DNA of 53,450 bases. Source: Nocardioides pinisoli. Its GTDB lineage: Bacteria > Actinomycetota > Actinomycetes > Propionibacteriales > Nocardioidaceae. Below, one piece after another: positions 7,176 to 16,698 of this stretch; within the stretch, counting starts at the first letter, position 1, and the number at the start of each line of letters is the position of its first letter. Made by a program: the position numbers and the translations under genes. The stretch covers positions 1 through 53,450 of the forward strand of contig NZ_JANARS010000015.1 in NCBI RefSeq assembly GCF_024199985.1, given 5' to 3'. The notes beneath the pieces were generated by a model, which saw nothing but the letters and a program-made list of their open reading frames with translations, ran no database searches and was not told the DNA's origin.

Positions 7176-7231
7176 CGAGCGGTGCACGAAGAGGATTCCG
7201 AGACTCGTGAATCCCCCTCACGCACCGCTCG
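7176..7231 (-). repeat. REP-like palindrome D, possible sdhCAB terminator
   Basis: This is the best-preserved copy. Two 23-nt arms (7176-7198 and 7209-7231) flank a 10-nt loop and match at 19 of 23 positions. Read as minus-strand RNA, all four mismatches become G-U pairs, so the stem is continuous. It lies 27 bp past the sdhB stop on that strand and could terminate or stabilise the sdhCAB message. Confidence 0.7.
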
Positions 7232-7258
7232 CGGGGTTGCGTGTGGAGCGGGTGCGGC

Positions 7259-7998
7259 TCAGTGACCGTGCTTGATCGCGGTGCGGAGGTCCTTGTTGAG
7301 CTGCGAGATCACGTCGAGCGGGATCTCCTTGGGGCAGGCGGCGGTGCAGGCACCGATGTTGGTGCAGCCGCCGAAGCCCTCGTGGTCGTGCTGGGCGACC
7401 ATGTTGACCACGCGCTCGTCACGCTCGGGCTGGCCCTGGGGGAGCAGGCCGAGGTGGGTGACCTTCGCGCCCATGAAGAGCGACGCGGAGCCGTTGGGGC
7501 AGGCGGCGACGCAGGCGCCGCAGCCGATGCAGGTCGCGACGTTGAAGGCGCGGTCGGCGTCGTCCTTCGGGACGGGGACCGAGTGAGCCTCGGGGGCGGA
7601 GCCGGTGTTGACCGAGACGTAGCCGCCGGCCTGGATGATGCGGTCGAAGGCGCCGCGGTCGACGACGAGGTCCTTGACGACCGGGAAGGCGTCGGAGCGC
7701 CACGGCTCGATCGTGATGGTCTCGCCGTCGCTGAACGAGCGCATGTGCAGCTGGCAGGTCGTGGTGACCTCCGGGCCGTGCGCGTCGCCGTTGATCATCA
7801 GCCCGCACATGCCGCAGATGCCCTCGCGGCAGTCGGAGTCGAACGCGATCGGGTCCTCGCCCTGGTCGTTGAGCTGCTCGTTGAGCACGTCGAGCATCTC
7901 GAGGAACGACATGTCGGGGGAGACGTCGGCCAACTCGTAGGTGTGCATCGCGCCGGCGCTGACGGCGTCGGGCTGCCGCCAGATCTTCAGGGTCAGGT

Positions 7999-8002
<4 letters not shown>
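7259..8002 (-). CDS. sdhB: Succinate dehydrogenase iron-sulfur subunit (cytochrome-b type)
   Basis: This 247-aa subunit carries electrons from the SdhA flavin to the membrane quinone site of complex II. The N-terminal ferredoxin domain has the [2Fe-2S] cysteines in 'CREGICGMCG' plus a later Cys. The C-terminal domain has 'CIGCGACVAACP' and 'CTNIGACTAACPKEI' for the [4Fe-4S] and [3Fe-4S] clusters. The start is GTG 8002, overlapping the sdhA stop as GTGA, so the two are translationally coupled. The frame is open far upstream but that part is antisense or out-of-frame sdhA. It is the last gene of a minus-strand sdhC-sdhA-sdhB operon and is followed by palindrome D. Confidence 0.93.
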
Positions 8003-10044
<2,042 letters not shown>

Positions 10045-10057
10045 GTGCGGTGACCCC

Positions 10058-10777
10058 TTACTTGGTGATGATGCCCGCGAGCACGGCGAGCGGGACGAGG
10101 GAGAAGCCGATCGAGACGATCAGCGCGGTGACGAAGCCGAAGACCTTGGCGCGCTGCCGCTTGGCCGCGGTGCCGGTCCAGCCGAGGGTCTGCGCCGCGC
10201 TCCAGATCCCGTGGTGCAGGTGGGCGCCGAGGGCGAGCATCGCGACGATGTAGATCAGCGTCATCCACCACAGGTCGAAGGTGTCGACCATCAGGTTGTA
10301 GGGGTCGTTGGTCGCGCCGCCCTGCGGGTTGACCTTGCCGATGGTGAAGTTGAGCAGGTGCCAGATGAGGAAGACGAGGATCGTCACCCCGCCCCAGCGC
10401 ATCATCAGGCTGGCCCGCGTCGCGCCGGTGTCCTTCTTCATGACGTACTTCGTGGTGCGCGCACGAGCCGCGCGCCGCCAGAGCACCAGGGCGCAGTAGA
10501 CGTGCACCACCAGCGACAGGATCAGGCCCAGTCGCAGGATCCAGAGCGCGCCCTCGTGCGGCAGCATCGGCTCGCCGAGCTCGCGCAGGTGGTGGGCGTA
10601 CTCGTTGAACGCGTCGTGACCGGCGAAGGCCTTGAGGTTGCCGTACATGTGCGCGAGCACGAAGCCGAGGAAGATGAAGCCGCTGACGGCCATGCCCAGC
10701 TTGAGCGCGATGGTGGTGCGCGAGGCCCGCGCGCCCTTCACCAACGACGGCCGAGGGGGAGTGAGTTGGGTTGCCAC
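10058..10777 (-). CDS. sdhC: Succinate dehydrogenase cytochrome b subunit
   Basis: This 239-aa membrane anchor of the type B enzyme has five hydrophobic helices: 'LGMAVSGFIFLGFVLAHMYG', 'LRLGLILSLVVHVYCALVLW', 'TILVFLIWHLLNFTIG', 'TLIYIVAMLALGAHLHHG' and the C-terminal 'IVSIGFSLVPLAVLAG'. His residues in these helices (AHMYG, VVHVY, IWHLL, LHHG) are the expected axial ligands of two b hemes. The start is GTG 10777, set by a TACCGT hexamer exactly 6 nt upstream (leaderless). It is first in sdhCAB and divergent from the second succinate dehydrogenase operon. Confidence 0.9.
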   Translation of the reverse strand: MATQLTPPRPSLVKGARASRTTIALKLGMAVSGFIFLGFVLAHMYGNLKAFAGHDAFNEYAHHLRELGEPMLPHEGALWILRLGLILSLVVHVYCALVLWRRAARARTTKYVMKKDTGATRASLMMRWGGVTILVFLIWHLLNFTIGKVNPQGGATNDPYNLMVDTFDLWWMTLIYIVAMLALGAHLHHGIWSAAQTLGWTGTAAKRQRAKVFGFVTALIVSIGFSLVPLAVLAGIITK

Positions 10778-10783
10778 CCCGCC

Positions 10784-10789
10784 ACGGTA
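10784..10789 (-). promoter_or_regulatory. -10 element, leaderless sdhC promoter
   Basis: On the minus strand TACCGT is followed by GGCGGG and then the GTG of sdhC, giving the TANNNT + 6 nt leaderless arrangement. Confidence 0.55.
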
Positions 10790-10860
10790 TCGCGGCGTTC
10801 ACGCTCACGACGCGCCGAGGCCGTGTGAGGTTTTGCTGGGCGCGTTGTCTTCCGCTCAGG

Positions 10861-10876
10861 CGTGACACAGGTCATA
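10861..10876. promoter_or_regulatory. Putative CRP-type operator between the two sdh operons
   Basis: CGTGACACAGGTCATA matches the CRP consensus TGTGA-N6-TCACA at eight of ten positions. It overlaps CATAGT (10873-10878), a plausible -10 for the plus-strand operon, so binding there would be expected to repress. No other candidate operator was seen in the 154-bp divergent region 10778-10931. Confidence 0.35.
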
Positions 10877-10931
10877 GTCGGGACCGTTGTCCGGGAGCAC
10901 GTTCCGGAGCCGCGACGTTCACGGAGGACGC

Positions 10932-11753
10932 ATGGCGACGACCGACCACGGGGTGACCAGTGCGGGCCGCGCGCGCATCGATGCGCGGACGCTTCGGCAG
11001 GACCGGTGGTGGCTCTCGCCGCTGGCCACCTTCGTGGTCTTCGCCGGCTTCGTCGTCTTCGCCACGATCCGCGCATTCATGGGCCGCGACTACTACGCCT
11101 CGCCCTACCTCTCGCCGTTCTACTCGCCCTGCCTGGGTGACTGCGTCGAGGGCGCCTCCGACTTCGGCCAGCCGTTCGCCTGGTGGCCGCTGTCCGCGGC
11201 TCTGATCATCCTCGTCTTCCCGCTCGGCTTCCGGATGACCTGCTACTACTACCGCAAGGCCTACTACCGGGCGTTCTGGCTGAGCCCGCCCGCCTGCGGC
11301 GTCGCCGAGCCCCACGGCTCCTACTCGGGTGAGACCCGGTTCCCGCTGATCCTGCAGAACGTGCACCGGTGGTTCTGGTACGCCGCTGTGCTGGTCGGCC
11401 TGGTGCTCACGTTCGACACCGTGCTGGCCTTCCGGCCGATGCCCGCGGAGTACGCCGTCGGCGACGGTGAGACCAGCGGCGTCCACATGGGCCTGGGCAC
11501 GCTGCTGATGATCATCAACGTCGTCTTCATCTGGCTCTACACGCTGTCGTGCCACTCGTGCCGCCACATCGTCGGCGGCCGGCTGCGTCACTTCTCCAAG
11601 CACCCGGTCCGCTACAAGCTCTGGACCTGGGTCTCGCGGCTCAACGAGAGCCACGGCACGTGGGCGTGGTACTCGCTGTTCTCGGTCGCCATCGTCGACT
11701 TCTACATCTACCTGCTCGCCACCGGAGTCATCCAGGACGTGAGGTTCTTTTGA
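10932..11753 (+). CDS. sdhC: Type F (Rieske-like) succinate dehydrogenase membrane subunit
   Basis: This 273-aa membrane protein has about five helices ('WLSPLATFVVFAGFVVFATI', 'WWPLSAALIILVFPLGFRM', 'WFWYAAVLVGLVLTFDTVL', 'LGTLLMIINVVFIWLYTL', 'YSLFSVAIVDFYIYLLATG'). Its position before flavoprotein and iron-sulfur genes closely like Mycobacterium Rv0248c/Rv0247c matches Rv0249c, the anchor of Sdh1. The M. smegmatis Sdh1 structure has a membrane-embedded Rieske-type [2Fe-2S] cluster held by two Cys and two His. 'LSCHSCRH' is an attractive ligand motif here, with 'CLGDC' and 'PPACG' as further conserved-looking Cys. The ATG at 10932 has a GGAGG site 6 nt upstream. The match rests on context and motif. 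Confidence 0.78.
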   Translation: MATTDHGVTSAGRARIDARTLRQDRWWLSPLATFVVFAGFVVFATIRAFMGRDYYASPYLSPFYSPCLGDCVEGASDFGQPFAWWPLSAALIILVFPLGFRMTCYYYRKAYYRAFWLSPPACGVAEPHGSYSGETRFPLILQNVHRWFWYAAVLVGLVLTFDTVLAFRPMPAEYAVGDGETSGVHMGLGTLLMIINVVFIWLYTLSCHSCRHIVGGRLRHFSKHPVRYKLWTWVSRLNESHGTWAWYSLFSVAIVDFYIYLLATGVIQDVRFF

Positions 11754-11826
11754 CCCCCACGACGTTCTCATCTCCCCCGCTTCGCTCCTCCGCCGACAAC
11801 GCCGCGGGGACCCCGAAAGGCTTCAG

Positions 11827-13677
11827 ATGATCAGCGAATCCAGACATCCGATGACGGGCAACGAGATGTCGCCGGAGGCGCGTGGCGGCATGGAGCGGCA
11901 CGCGTACGACGTCGTGGTGATCGGCGCGGGCGGGGCCGGGCTGCGGGCCGCGATCGCCGCGCACGAGGCGGGCGCGCGCACGGCCGTGGTGTGCAAGTCG
12001 CTGCTCGGCAAGGCGCACACCGTGATGGCCGAGGGCGGTGCGGCGGCGGCGCTCGGCAACCGGTGGCCGGAGGACAGCTGGAAGGTCCACTTCCGCGACA
12101 CCATGCGCGGCGGGAAGATGCTCAACAACTGGCGGATGGCCCAGCTGCACGCGCAGGAGGCGCCCGACCGGGTGCTCGAGCTCGAGGACTGGGGAGCGCT
12201 GTTCGACCGCACGGAGGACGGGCTGATCTCGCAGCGCGACTTCGGCGGCCACAAGTACGCCCGGCTCGCCCACGTCGGCGACCGCACCGGCCTCGAGCTG
12301 ATCCGCACGCTGCAGCAGCGCACCGTCCAGCTCGGGATCGACGTGTACATGGAGTGCACGGTCACCGAGGTGCTCAAGGACGGCGGCCGGGTCGCCGGTG
12401 CGTTCGGCTACTGGCGCGAGACCGGCCGCTTCGTGACCTTCGAGGCGCCGAGCGTGATCCTCGCGACCGGCGGCATCGGCAAGTCCTACAAGGTGACGTC
12501 CAACTCCTGGGAGTACACCGGCGACGGCCATGCCCTCGCCCTGCGTGCCGGCGCGACCTTGATCAACATGGAGTTCGTGCAGTTCCACCCGACGGGCATG
12601 GTCTGGCCGCCGTCGGTGAAGGGGCTGCTGGTCACCGAGTCGGTGCGCGGCGACGGCGGCATCCTGCGCAACTCCGAGGGCAAGCGGTTCATGTTCGACT
12701 ACATCCCCGACTTCTTCCGGTCCGAGACGGCCGACACCGAGGAGGAGGCGGACCGGTGGTACGACGACAAGTTGAACAACAGGCGCCCGCCCGAGCTGCT
12801 GCCGCGCGACGAGGTCGCCCGCGCGATCAACTCCGAGATCAAGGCCGGGCGCGGGTCACCGCACGGCGGCATCTTCCTCGACATCGCCAGCCGCCGCGAC
12901 GCCGACTACATCCGCAAGCGGCTGCCGTCGATGTACCACCAGTTCAAGGAGCTCGCCGACGTCGACATCACCGCCGAGCCGATGGAGATCGGCCCGACCT
13001 GCCACTACGTGATGGGCGGAGTCGAGGTCGACCCCGACACCCAGCAGTCGGCCGTGCCGGGCCTCTACGCCGCGGGCGAGGTCAGCGGCGGCATGCACGG
13101 CTCCAACCGGCTCGGCGGCAACTCGCTGTCCGACCTGCTGGTGTTCGGCAAGCGCGCCGGCGAGGACGCGGCGGCCTACGCCACGACCGGCGACCGGCCG
13201 ACCGTCGACGAGGCCGACCTCAAGGCAGCCCAGGCCAGCGCGCTCGCGCCGTTCGAGGTCGAGGGCGGCGAGAACCCGTACACGATCCAGCACGACCTCC
13301 AGCAGTCGATGAACGACCTGGTCGGCATCATCCGCACTGCGCCCGAGCTCGAGGAGTCGCTCGGCGAGCTCGAGCGGCTCAAGGAGCGGGCGGACCGGAT
13401 GGTCGTCGAGGGGCACCGGCAGTACAACCCCGGCTGGCACCTCGCCCTCGACCTCCGCAACATGCTGCTGGTCAGCGAGTGCATCGCCAAGGCGGCGCTC
13501 GCCCGGCAGGAGTCGCGCGGCGGTCACACCCGCGACGACTTCCCCGGCCCCGACCCTGAGTGGGGCGCGAAGAACCTCGTGCTCTCGATCGACGCCGACG
13601 GCACCGGGGTGGAGATCGCGGAGAAGCCGCTGCCGGTGATGCCCGACGACCTCCAGCAGCTCTTCGAGGACAAGTGA
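11827..13677 (+). CDS. sdhA: Succinate dehydrogenase flavoprotein subunit, Sdh1/type F
   Basis: This 616-aa FAD subunit of the second complex II oxidises succinate. The FAD motif is 'VVVIGAGGAGLRAAIAA', then 'KAHTVMAEGG' (His for covalent FAD), 'QFHPTGMVWP' and 'AAGEVSGGMHGSNRLGG'. The sequence is far closer to mycobacterial SdhA1 than to the sdhA at 7999-10044, so this is not a recent duplicate. In-frame ATGs occur at 11827, 11851, 11866 and 11890. GAAAGG precedes 11827, while GGAGG precedes 11890, whose 'MERHAYDVV' aligns best with mycobacterial N-termini. The true start may therefore be 11890. The 73-bp gap to the anchor gene shows no clear terminator. Confidence 0.93.
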   Translation: MISESRHPMTGNEMSPEARGGMERHAYDVVVIGAGGAGLRAAIAAHEAGARTAVVCKSLLGKAHTVMAEGGAAAALGNRWPEDSWKVHFRDTMRGGKMLNNWRMAQLHAQEAPDRVLELEDWGALFDRTEDGLISQRDFGGHKYARLAHVGDRTGLELIRTLQQRTVQLGIDVYMECTVTEVLKDGGRVAGAFGYWRETGRFVTFEAPSVILATGGIGKSYKVTSNSWEYTGDGHALALRAGATLINMEFVQFHPTGMVWPPSVKGLLVTESVRGDGGILRNSEGKRFMFDYIPDFFRSETADTEEEADRWYDDKLNNRRPPELLPRDEVARAINSEIKAGRGSPHGGIFLDIASRRDADYIRKRLPSMYHQFKELADVDITAEPMEIGPTCHYVMGGVEVDPDTQQSAVPGLYAAGEVSGGMHGSNRLGGNSLSDLLVFGKRAGEDAAAYATTGDRPTVDEADLKAAQASALAPFEVEGGENPYTIQHDLQQSMNDLVGIIRTAPELEESLGELERLKERADRMVVEGHRQYNPGWHLALDLRNMLLVSECIAKAALARQESRGGHTRDDFPGPDPEWGAKNLVLSIDADGTGVEIAEKPLPVMPDDLQQLFEDK

Positions 13678-13687
13678 GGGGACAGCC

Positions 13688-14464
13688 ATGGCCTACGACC
13701 TGAAGATGCGCGTCTGGCGCGGTGACGCCGACGGTGGCGAGCTCACCGACTACACCGTCGAGGTGTCCGAGGGCGAGGTCGTCCTCGACGCGCTGCACCG
13801 GCTGCAGGCGACCCAGACCGGCGACCTCGCGATCCGCTGGAACTGCAAGGCCGGCAAGTGCGGCTCGTGCAGCGCCGAGGTCAACGGACGACCGCGGCTG
13901 ATGTGCATGACGCGGCTCTCCGACTTCGAGCCGTCCGAGACGATCACTGTCACGCCGATGCGGACCTTCCCGGTGATCCGCGACCTCGTCACCGACGTGT
14001 CCTTCAACTACGAGAAGGCCCGCGAGCTGCCCTACGCCGAGCTCGGCCCGCGCGACGCCGACGGCAAGCGCCGGATGATGCAGGTCGACGTCGAGCGCGG
14101 CCAGGAGTTCCGCAAGTGCATCGAGTGCTACCTGTGCCAGGACGTATGCCACGTCGTGCGCGACCACGAGGACAACAAGCAGCACTTCGCCGGGCCGCGC
14201 TTCTTCATCCGCTACGCCGAGCTCGACATGCACCCGCTCGACACCCACGACCGCCGCAAGCTGGCGCAGGATGCCGCCGGGCTGGGGATGTGCAACATCA
14301 CCAAGTGCTGCACCGAGGTGTGCCCGGAGGGCATCCACATCACCGACAACGCGATCATCCCCATGAAGGAGCGCGTGGTGGACCGGAAGTACGACCCGCT
14401 CGTGTGGCTCGGCAACAAGATCGGCCTGCGCAACAAGGACAACGACGGCCGCGCCGAGGTGTGA
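13688..14464 (+). CDS. sdhB: Succinate dehydrogenase iron-sulfur subunit, Sdh1/type F
   Basis: This 258-aa electron-transfer subunit has 'CKAGKCGSCSAEVNG' plus 'LMC' for [2Fe-2S], 'CIECYLCQDVCH' for the second cluster, and 'CNITKCCTEVCPEGI' for the third. 'TVTPMRTFPVIRDLVTDVSFNY' is characteristic of the mycobacterial SdhB1 group. The start is ATG 13688, 10 bp after the sdhA stop, with GGGG upstream. It completes a plus-strand sdhC-sdhA-sdhB operon. It is convergent with the sulfotransferase-like gene across a 41-bp gap that shows no strong terminator. Confidence 0.93.
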   Translation: MAYDLKMRVWRGDADGGELTDYTVEVSEGEVVLDALHRLQATQTGDLAIRWNCKAGKCGSCSAEVNGRPRLMCMTRLSDFEPSETITVTPMRTFPVIRDLVTDVSFNYEKARELPYAELGPRDADGKRRMMQVDVERGQEFRKCIECYLCQDVCHVVRDHEDNKQHFAGPRFFIRYAELDMHPLDTHDRRKLAQDAAGLGMCNITKCCTEVCPEGIHITDNAIIPMKERVVDRKYDPLVWLGNKIGLRNKDNDGRAEV

Positions 14465-14505
14465 GGCGTGCTCAGTCCCGTGCGCACCCGGCGGCGGGGA
14501 CACGC

Positions 14506-15738
14506 TCAGCTGTCCGGCTGCAGGGGCAGCAGGCGTGACGACGGCGAGGTCCGCTGCAGGTAGAGGCTCGAGGCACGCGCGACGAGGGGGTGCCGGTCGG
14601 TGTGGTGGACGGCGCGCTTCCGCAGCCAGAACCCGCCGGCCCTGAGCTGGCTGCCGAGCACCTCGGCGGGCCCCGGCAGCCGCCCCTCCCGCTCGAGGAA
14701 CGCCCGGCGGTAGCGGCGGAAGAGACGTCCGTGGTCGAGGGCCAGCGACACCAGCGCGGCCTGGGTGGCGGCGAGCAGCTCGGGGTCGGTGACCTCGTCG
14801 AGGGCCGGGCCCGCCGGTGCGACGTCGTGCGCCACGAGGTCGGCGAGCTCGCCGTGCACCGTGACCCCGCGATGCTCCAGGGCCGCCACCAGCCGTTCAC
14901 CGTAGGCCTGCGCCCAGGCGAGGTGCGCCGACGGCAGCTCGAGCGGCCGGGCCGTCGTGCCTGCGAGCCGCGCCCGGATCCCGGCCTCGATGACGAAGCG
15001 GTGCTGGGTGGCGTTGAAGCGCTCGCCGACCGCCTCGTTGAGGCGGCGTACGACCTCGAGCTCGGCCGCGCCCAGCGAGACGTTGCGGACGACCTGCCGG
15101 TCGCCGGGCCAGCCCGTGGGGAGGTGGGCGGCCTCGGCGAAGCGCGCCAGGAGGACGGTGCCCGGGGTGCCGGGCGGCGGCACGGTGACGAGCCGGATCC
15201 GCTCGACCGGCACCGCCGACGCCCAGGTGTCGACGACGCGGAGGAGGTCGTGGCGCCAGTGGAAGGAGACGCCCTCGCTCGGCGGCGCACCCTCCTGTCC
15301 CCGCACCGACGCCACGAAGTCCGCCCAGGTGGTGGTGCCACCGTTGACGATCGTCTGCTGCCACGCCGAGACCAGCGTCCGCGCCATGTCGCGCGCACCG
15401 ACGACGACGTGGACCCGGTGGCCCCCGAGCGCCTGCACCAGCCGGCGTGCCTGGCGGGGTCGCGCCAGCGACAGCTCCTCCTCCGAGACCACGACGGTCG
15501 GCCCGTCGTGGGCGTCCACCAGGTCGACCAGCCGGCCCAGCGCCCCTGCGGCCTCCCCGCGCTGCTCCCCGCCGACCCGTTGGCCGAGCAGGTCGTAGGC
15601 CGCGAGGCGCTGGGCTCGGTGGCCCCCCGGGAAGAGCACCCCCGCGGCGGCGAGCTGCTCCGCCGTGGCCGCAAGGGCGCCCTGGATCGTGGTCGTCCCT
15701 GTCTTGTAGAGACCCACGTGGAGGAAGACGTCTGCCAT
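14506..15738 (-). CDS. Sulfotransferase-like P-loop protein
   Basis: This 410-aa protein begins with a PAPS-type P-loop, 'VFLHVGLYKTGTTTIQ', as in bacterial sulfotransferase-like proteins. 'VVVSEEELS' and 'VVVGARDMARTLVSAWQQ' resemble the usual second and third conserved blocks (strand with Ser, then R-D contacts for the PAPS 3'-phosphate). The acceptor is not predictable. The ATG at 15738 is chosen over an upstream start because the P-loop motif begins at once and TAGCGT lies 7 nt upstream (near-leaderless). The N-terminal extension in the open frame is Arg/Pro-rich noise. It stands alone between the sdh operon and the SDR gene. Confidence 0.68.
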   Translation of the reverse strand: MADVFLHVGLYKTGTTTIQGALAATAEQLAAAGVLFPGGHRAQRLAAYDLLGQRVGGEQRGEAAGALGRLVDLVDAHDGPTVVVSEEELSLARPRQARRLVQALGGHRVHVVVGARDMARTLVSAWQQTIVNGGTTTWADFVASVRGQEGAPPSEGVSFHWRHDLLRVVDTWASAVPVERIRLVTVPPPGTPGTVLLARFAEAAHLPTGWPGDRQVVRNVSLGAAELEVVRRLNEAVGERFNATQHRFVIEAGIRARLAGTTARPLELPSAHLAWAQAYGERLVAALEHRGVTVHGELADLVAHDVAPAGPALDEVTDPELLAATQAALVSLALDHGRLFRRYRRAFLEREGRLPGPAEVLGSQLRAGGFWLRKRAVHHTDRHPLVARASSLYLQRTSPSSRLLPLQPDS

Positions 15739-15835
15739 GGCCACGACGCTAGGAACGCGACGACGCCCGGGGCATGGGGCTGGAGTCCCGTGGCGCCGGG
15801 AGGATCCGGCCGTTCCGGACCGGCACGCCGCACGC

Positions 15836-16597
15836 CTAGCGGGTCGCGGTGATCCCGCCATCCACGGGGATGAGGGCGCCGTGGACGTAGGCGGCCTCGT
15901 CGGAGGCGAGCCAGGCGATCGCCGCGGCCACCTCGTCGGGGGTGCCGGGACGTCCTGCCGGAGTGCCGGCGGTCATCCGGGTCACCACGTCCTCGTCACC
16001 GGCGGTGATCGGCGTCCGGGTCGCACCGGGTGCGACGGTGTTGACCCGTACGCCGCGGGGGCCGAACTCGGCCGCCCAGCTGCGCGCCAGCTGGGCCTCG
16101 GCTGCCTTGGTGGCGGAGTAGAGGCCGACGAAGGCATGGCCGACGGACGCCATCCACGACCCGACCACGACGATCGCGCCGCCTCCCTGCTCGACCATTG
16201 CGGGGGCGATCGCCGCGGTGAGGACCTGGGGTGCACGCACGTTGACGGCGAGCGTGGCCTCGAGGTCCCGGTCGGTCAGCGAGACGGTGTCGACGGGCGG
16301 GCAGATCGCGGCGTTGTGCACGAGGACGTCGATCCGTCCGTCGAGGGCCGCTGCCCAGTCGGCGGCGAGCTCGCGCAGCACCGCCGGCGGCGCGGTGAGG
16401 TCGCCGGGCACGAAGACCGCGGACCCGCCGGCGGTGGTGATCGCCTCGGCGACCGTCCGTCCGCGGCCGGCGTCGCGGCCGGTGACGACGACGCGGGCTC
16501 CGCGTCGGGCGAGGTGGTGGGCGGTGGCGGCGCCGATGCCGCTGGTGGAGCCGGTGACGACCGCGGTGCGACCGGCGAGGGTGGGTGAGGTGCTCAT
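15836..16597 (-). CDS. Short-chain dehydrogenase/reductase (SDR)
   Basis: This 253-aa classical SDR oxidoreductase has the 'TGSTSGIGAA' cofactor motif near the N-terminus. Arg residues after the second strand ('TGRDAGRG') suggest NADP(H). It also has 'DVLVHNAA', the catalytic 'SWMASVG' Ser and 'YSATKAAE' (Tyr-x3-Lys), and ends with 'PVDGGITATR'. Its substrate is unknown. The ATG at 16597 is preferred to an upstream start adding 19 non-conserved residues. It is divergent from the XRE regulator, a pairing seen widely in actinobacteria in which the regulator usually controls the neighbouring dehydrogenase. Confidence 0.87.
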   Translation of the reverse strand: MSTSPTLAGRTAVVTGSTSGIGAATAHHLARRGARVVVTGRDAGRGRTVAEAITTAGGSAVFVPGDLTAPPAVLRELAADWAAALDGRIDVLVHNAAICPPVDTVSLTDRDLEATLAVNVRAPQVLTAAIAPAMVEQGGGAIVVVGSWMASVGHAFVGLYSATKAAEAQLARSWAAEFGPRGVRVNTVAPGATRTPITAGDEDVVTRMTAGTPAGRPGTPDEVAAAIAWLASDEAAYVHGALIPVDGGITATR

Positions 16598-16638
16598 GGG
16601 CAGGAGTCCACCCCGGTCCGCAGCCGCGCACCAGCGCA

Positions 16639-16673
16639 CGTCCTGCCGGGGCACGGCACGACCACGCAGGACG
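16639..16673. promoter_or_regulatory. Inverted repeat in SDR/XRE divergent region
   Basis: CGTCCTGC (16639-16646) and GCAGGACG (16666-16673) are perfect inverted 8-mers separated by 19 bp, a spacing that places half-sites about 2.5 turns apart. They are candidate operator halves for the XRE regulator acting on both genes (inference). Confidence 0.35.
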
Positions 16674-16686
16674 CCGTACGTCTCCG

Positions 16687-16692
16687 TAGGCT
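16687..16692 (+). promoter_or_regulatory. -10 element, leaderless XRE promoter
   Basis: TAGGCT ends 6 nt before GTG 16699, the TANNNT + 6 nt leaderless pattern. Confidence 0.6.
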
Positions 16693-16698
16693 GGGCGG

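Noticed and set aside
5880..7231. Reading palindromes A-D as a CRISPR array
   Set aside because: The repeats are hairpins in both orientations, unevenly spaced, with a gene between them. There are no regular spacers and no cas genes.
11990..13560. 522-codon frame inside type F sdhA
   Set aside because: An Arg-rich out-of-frame translation of the true flavoprotein gene.
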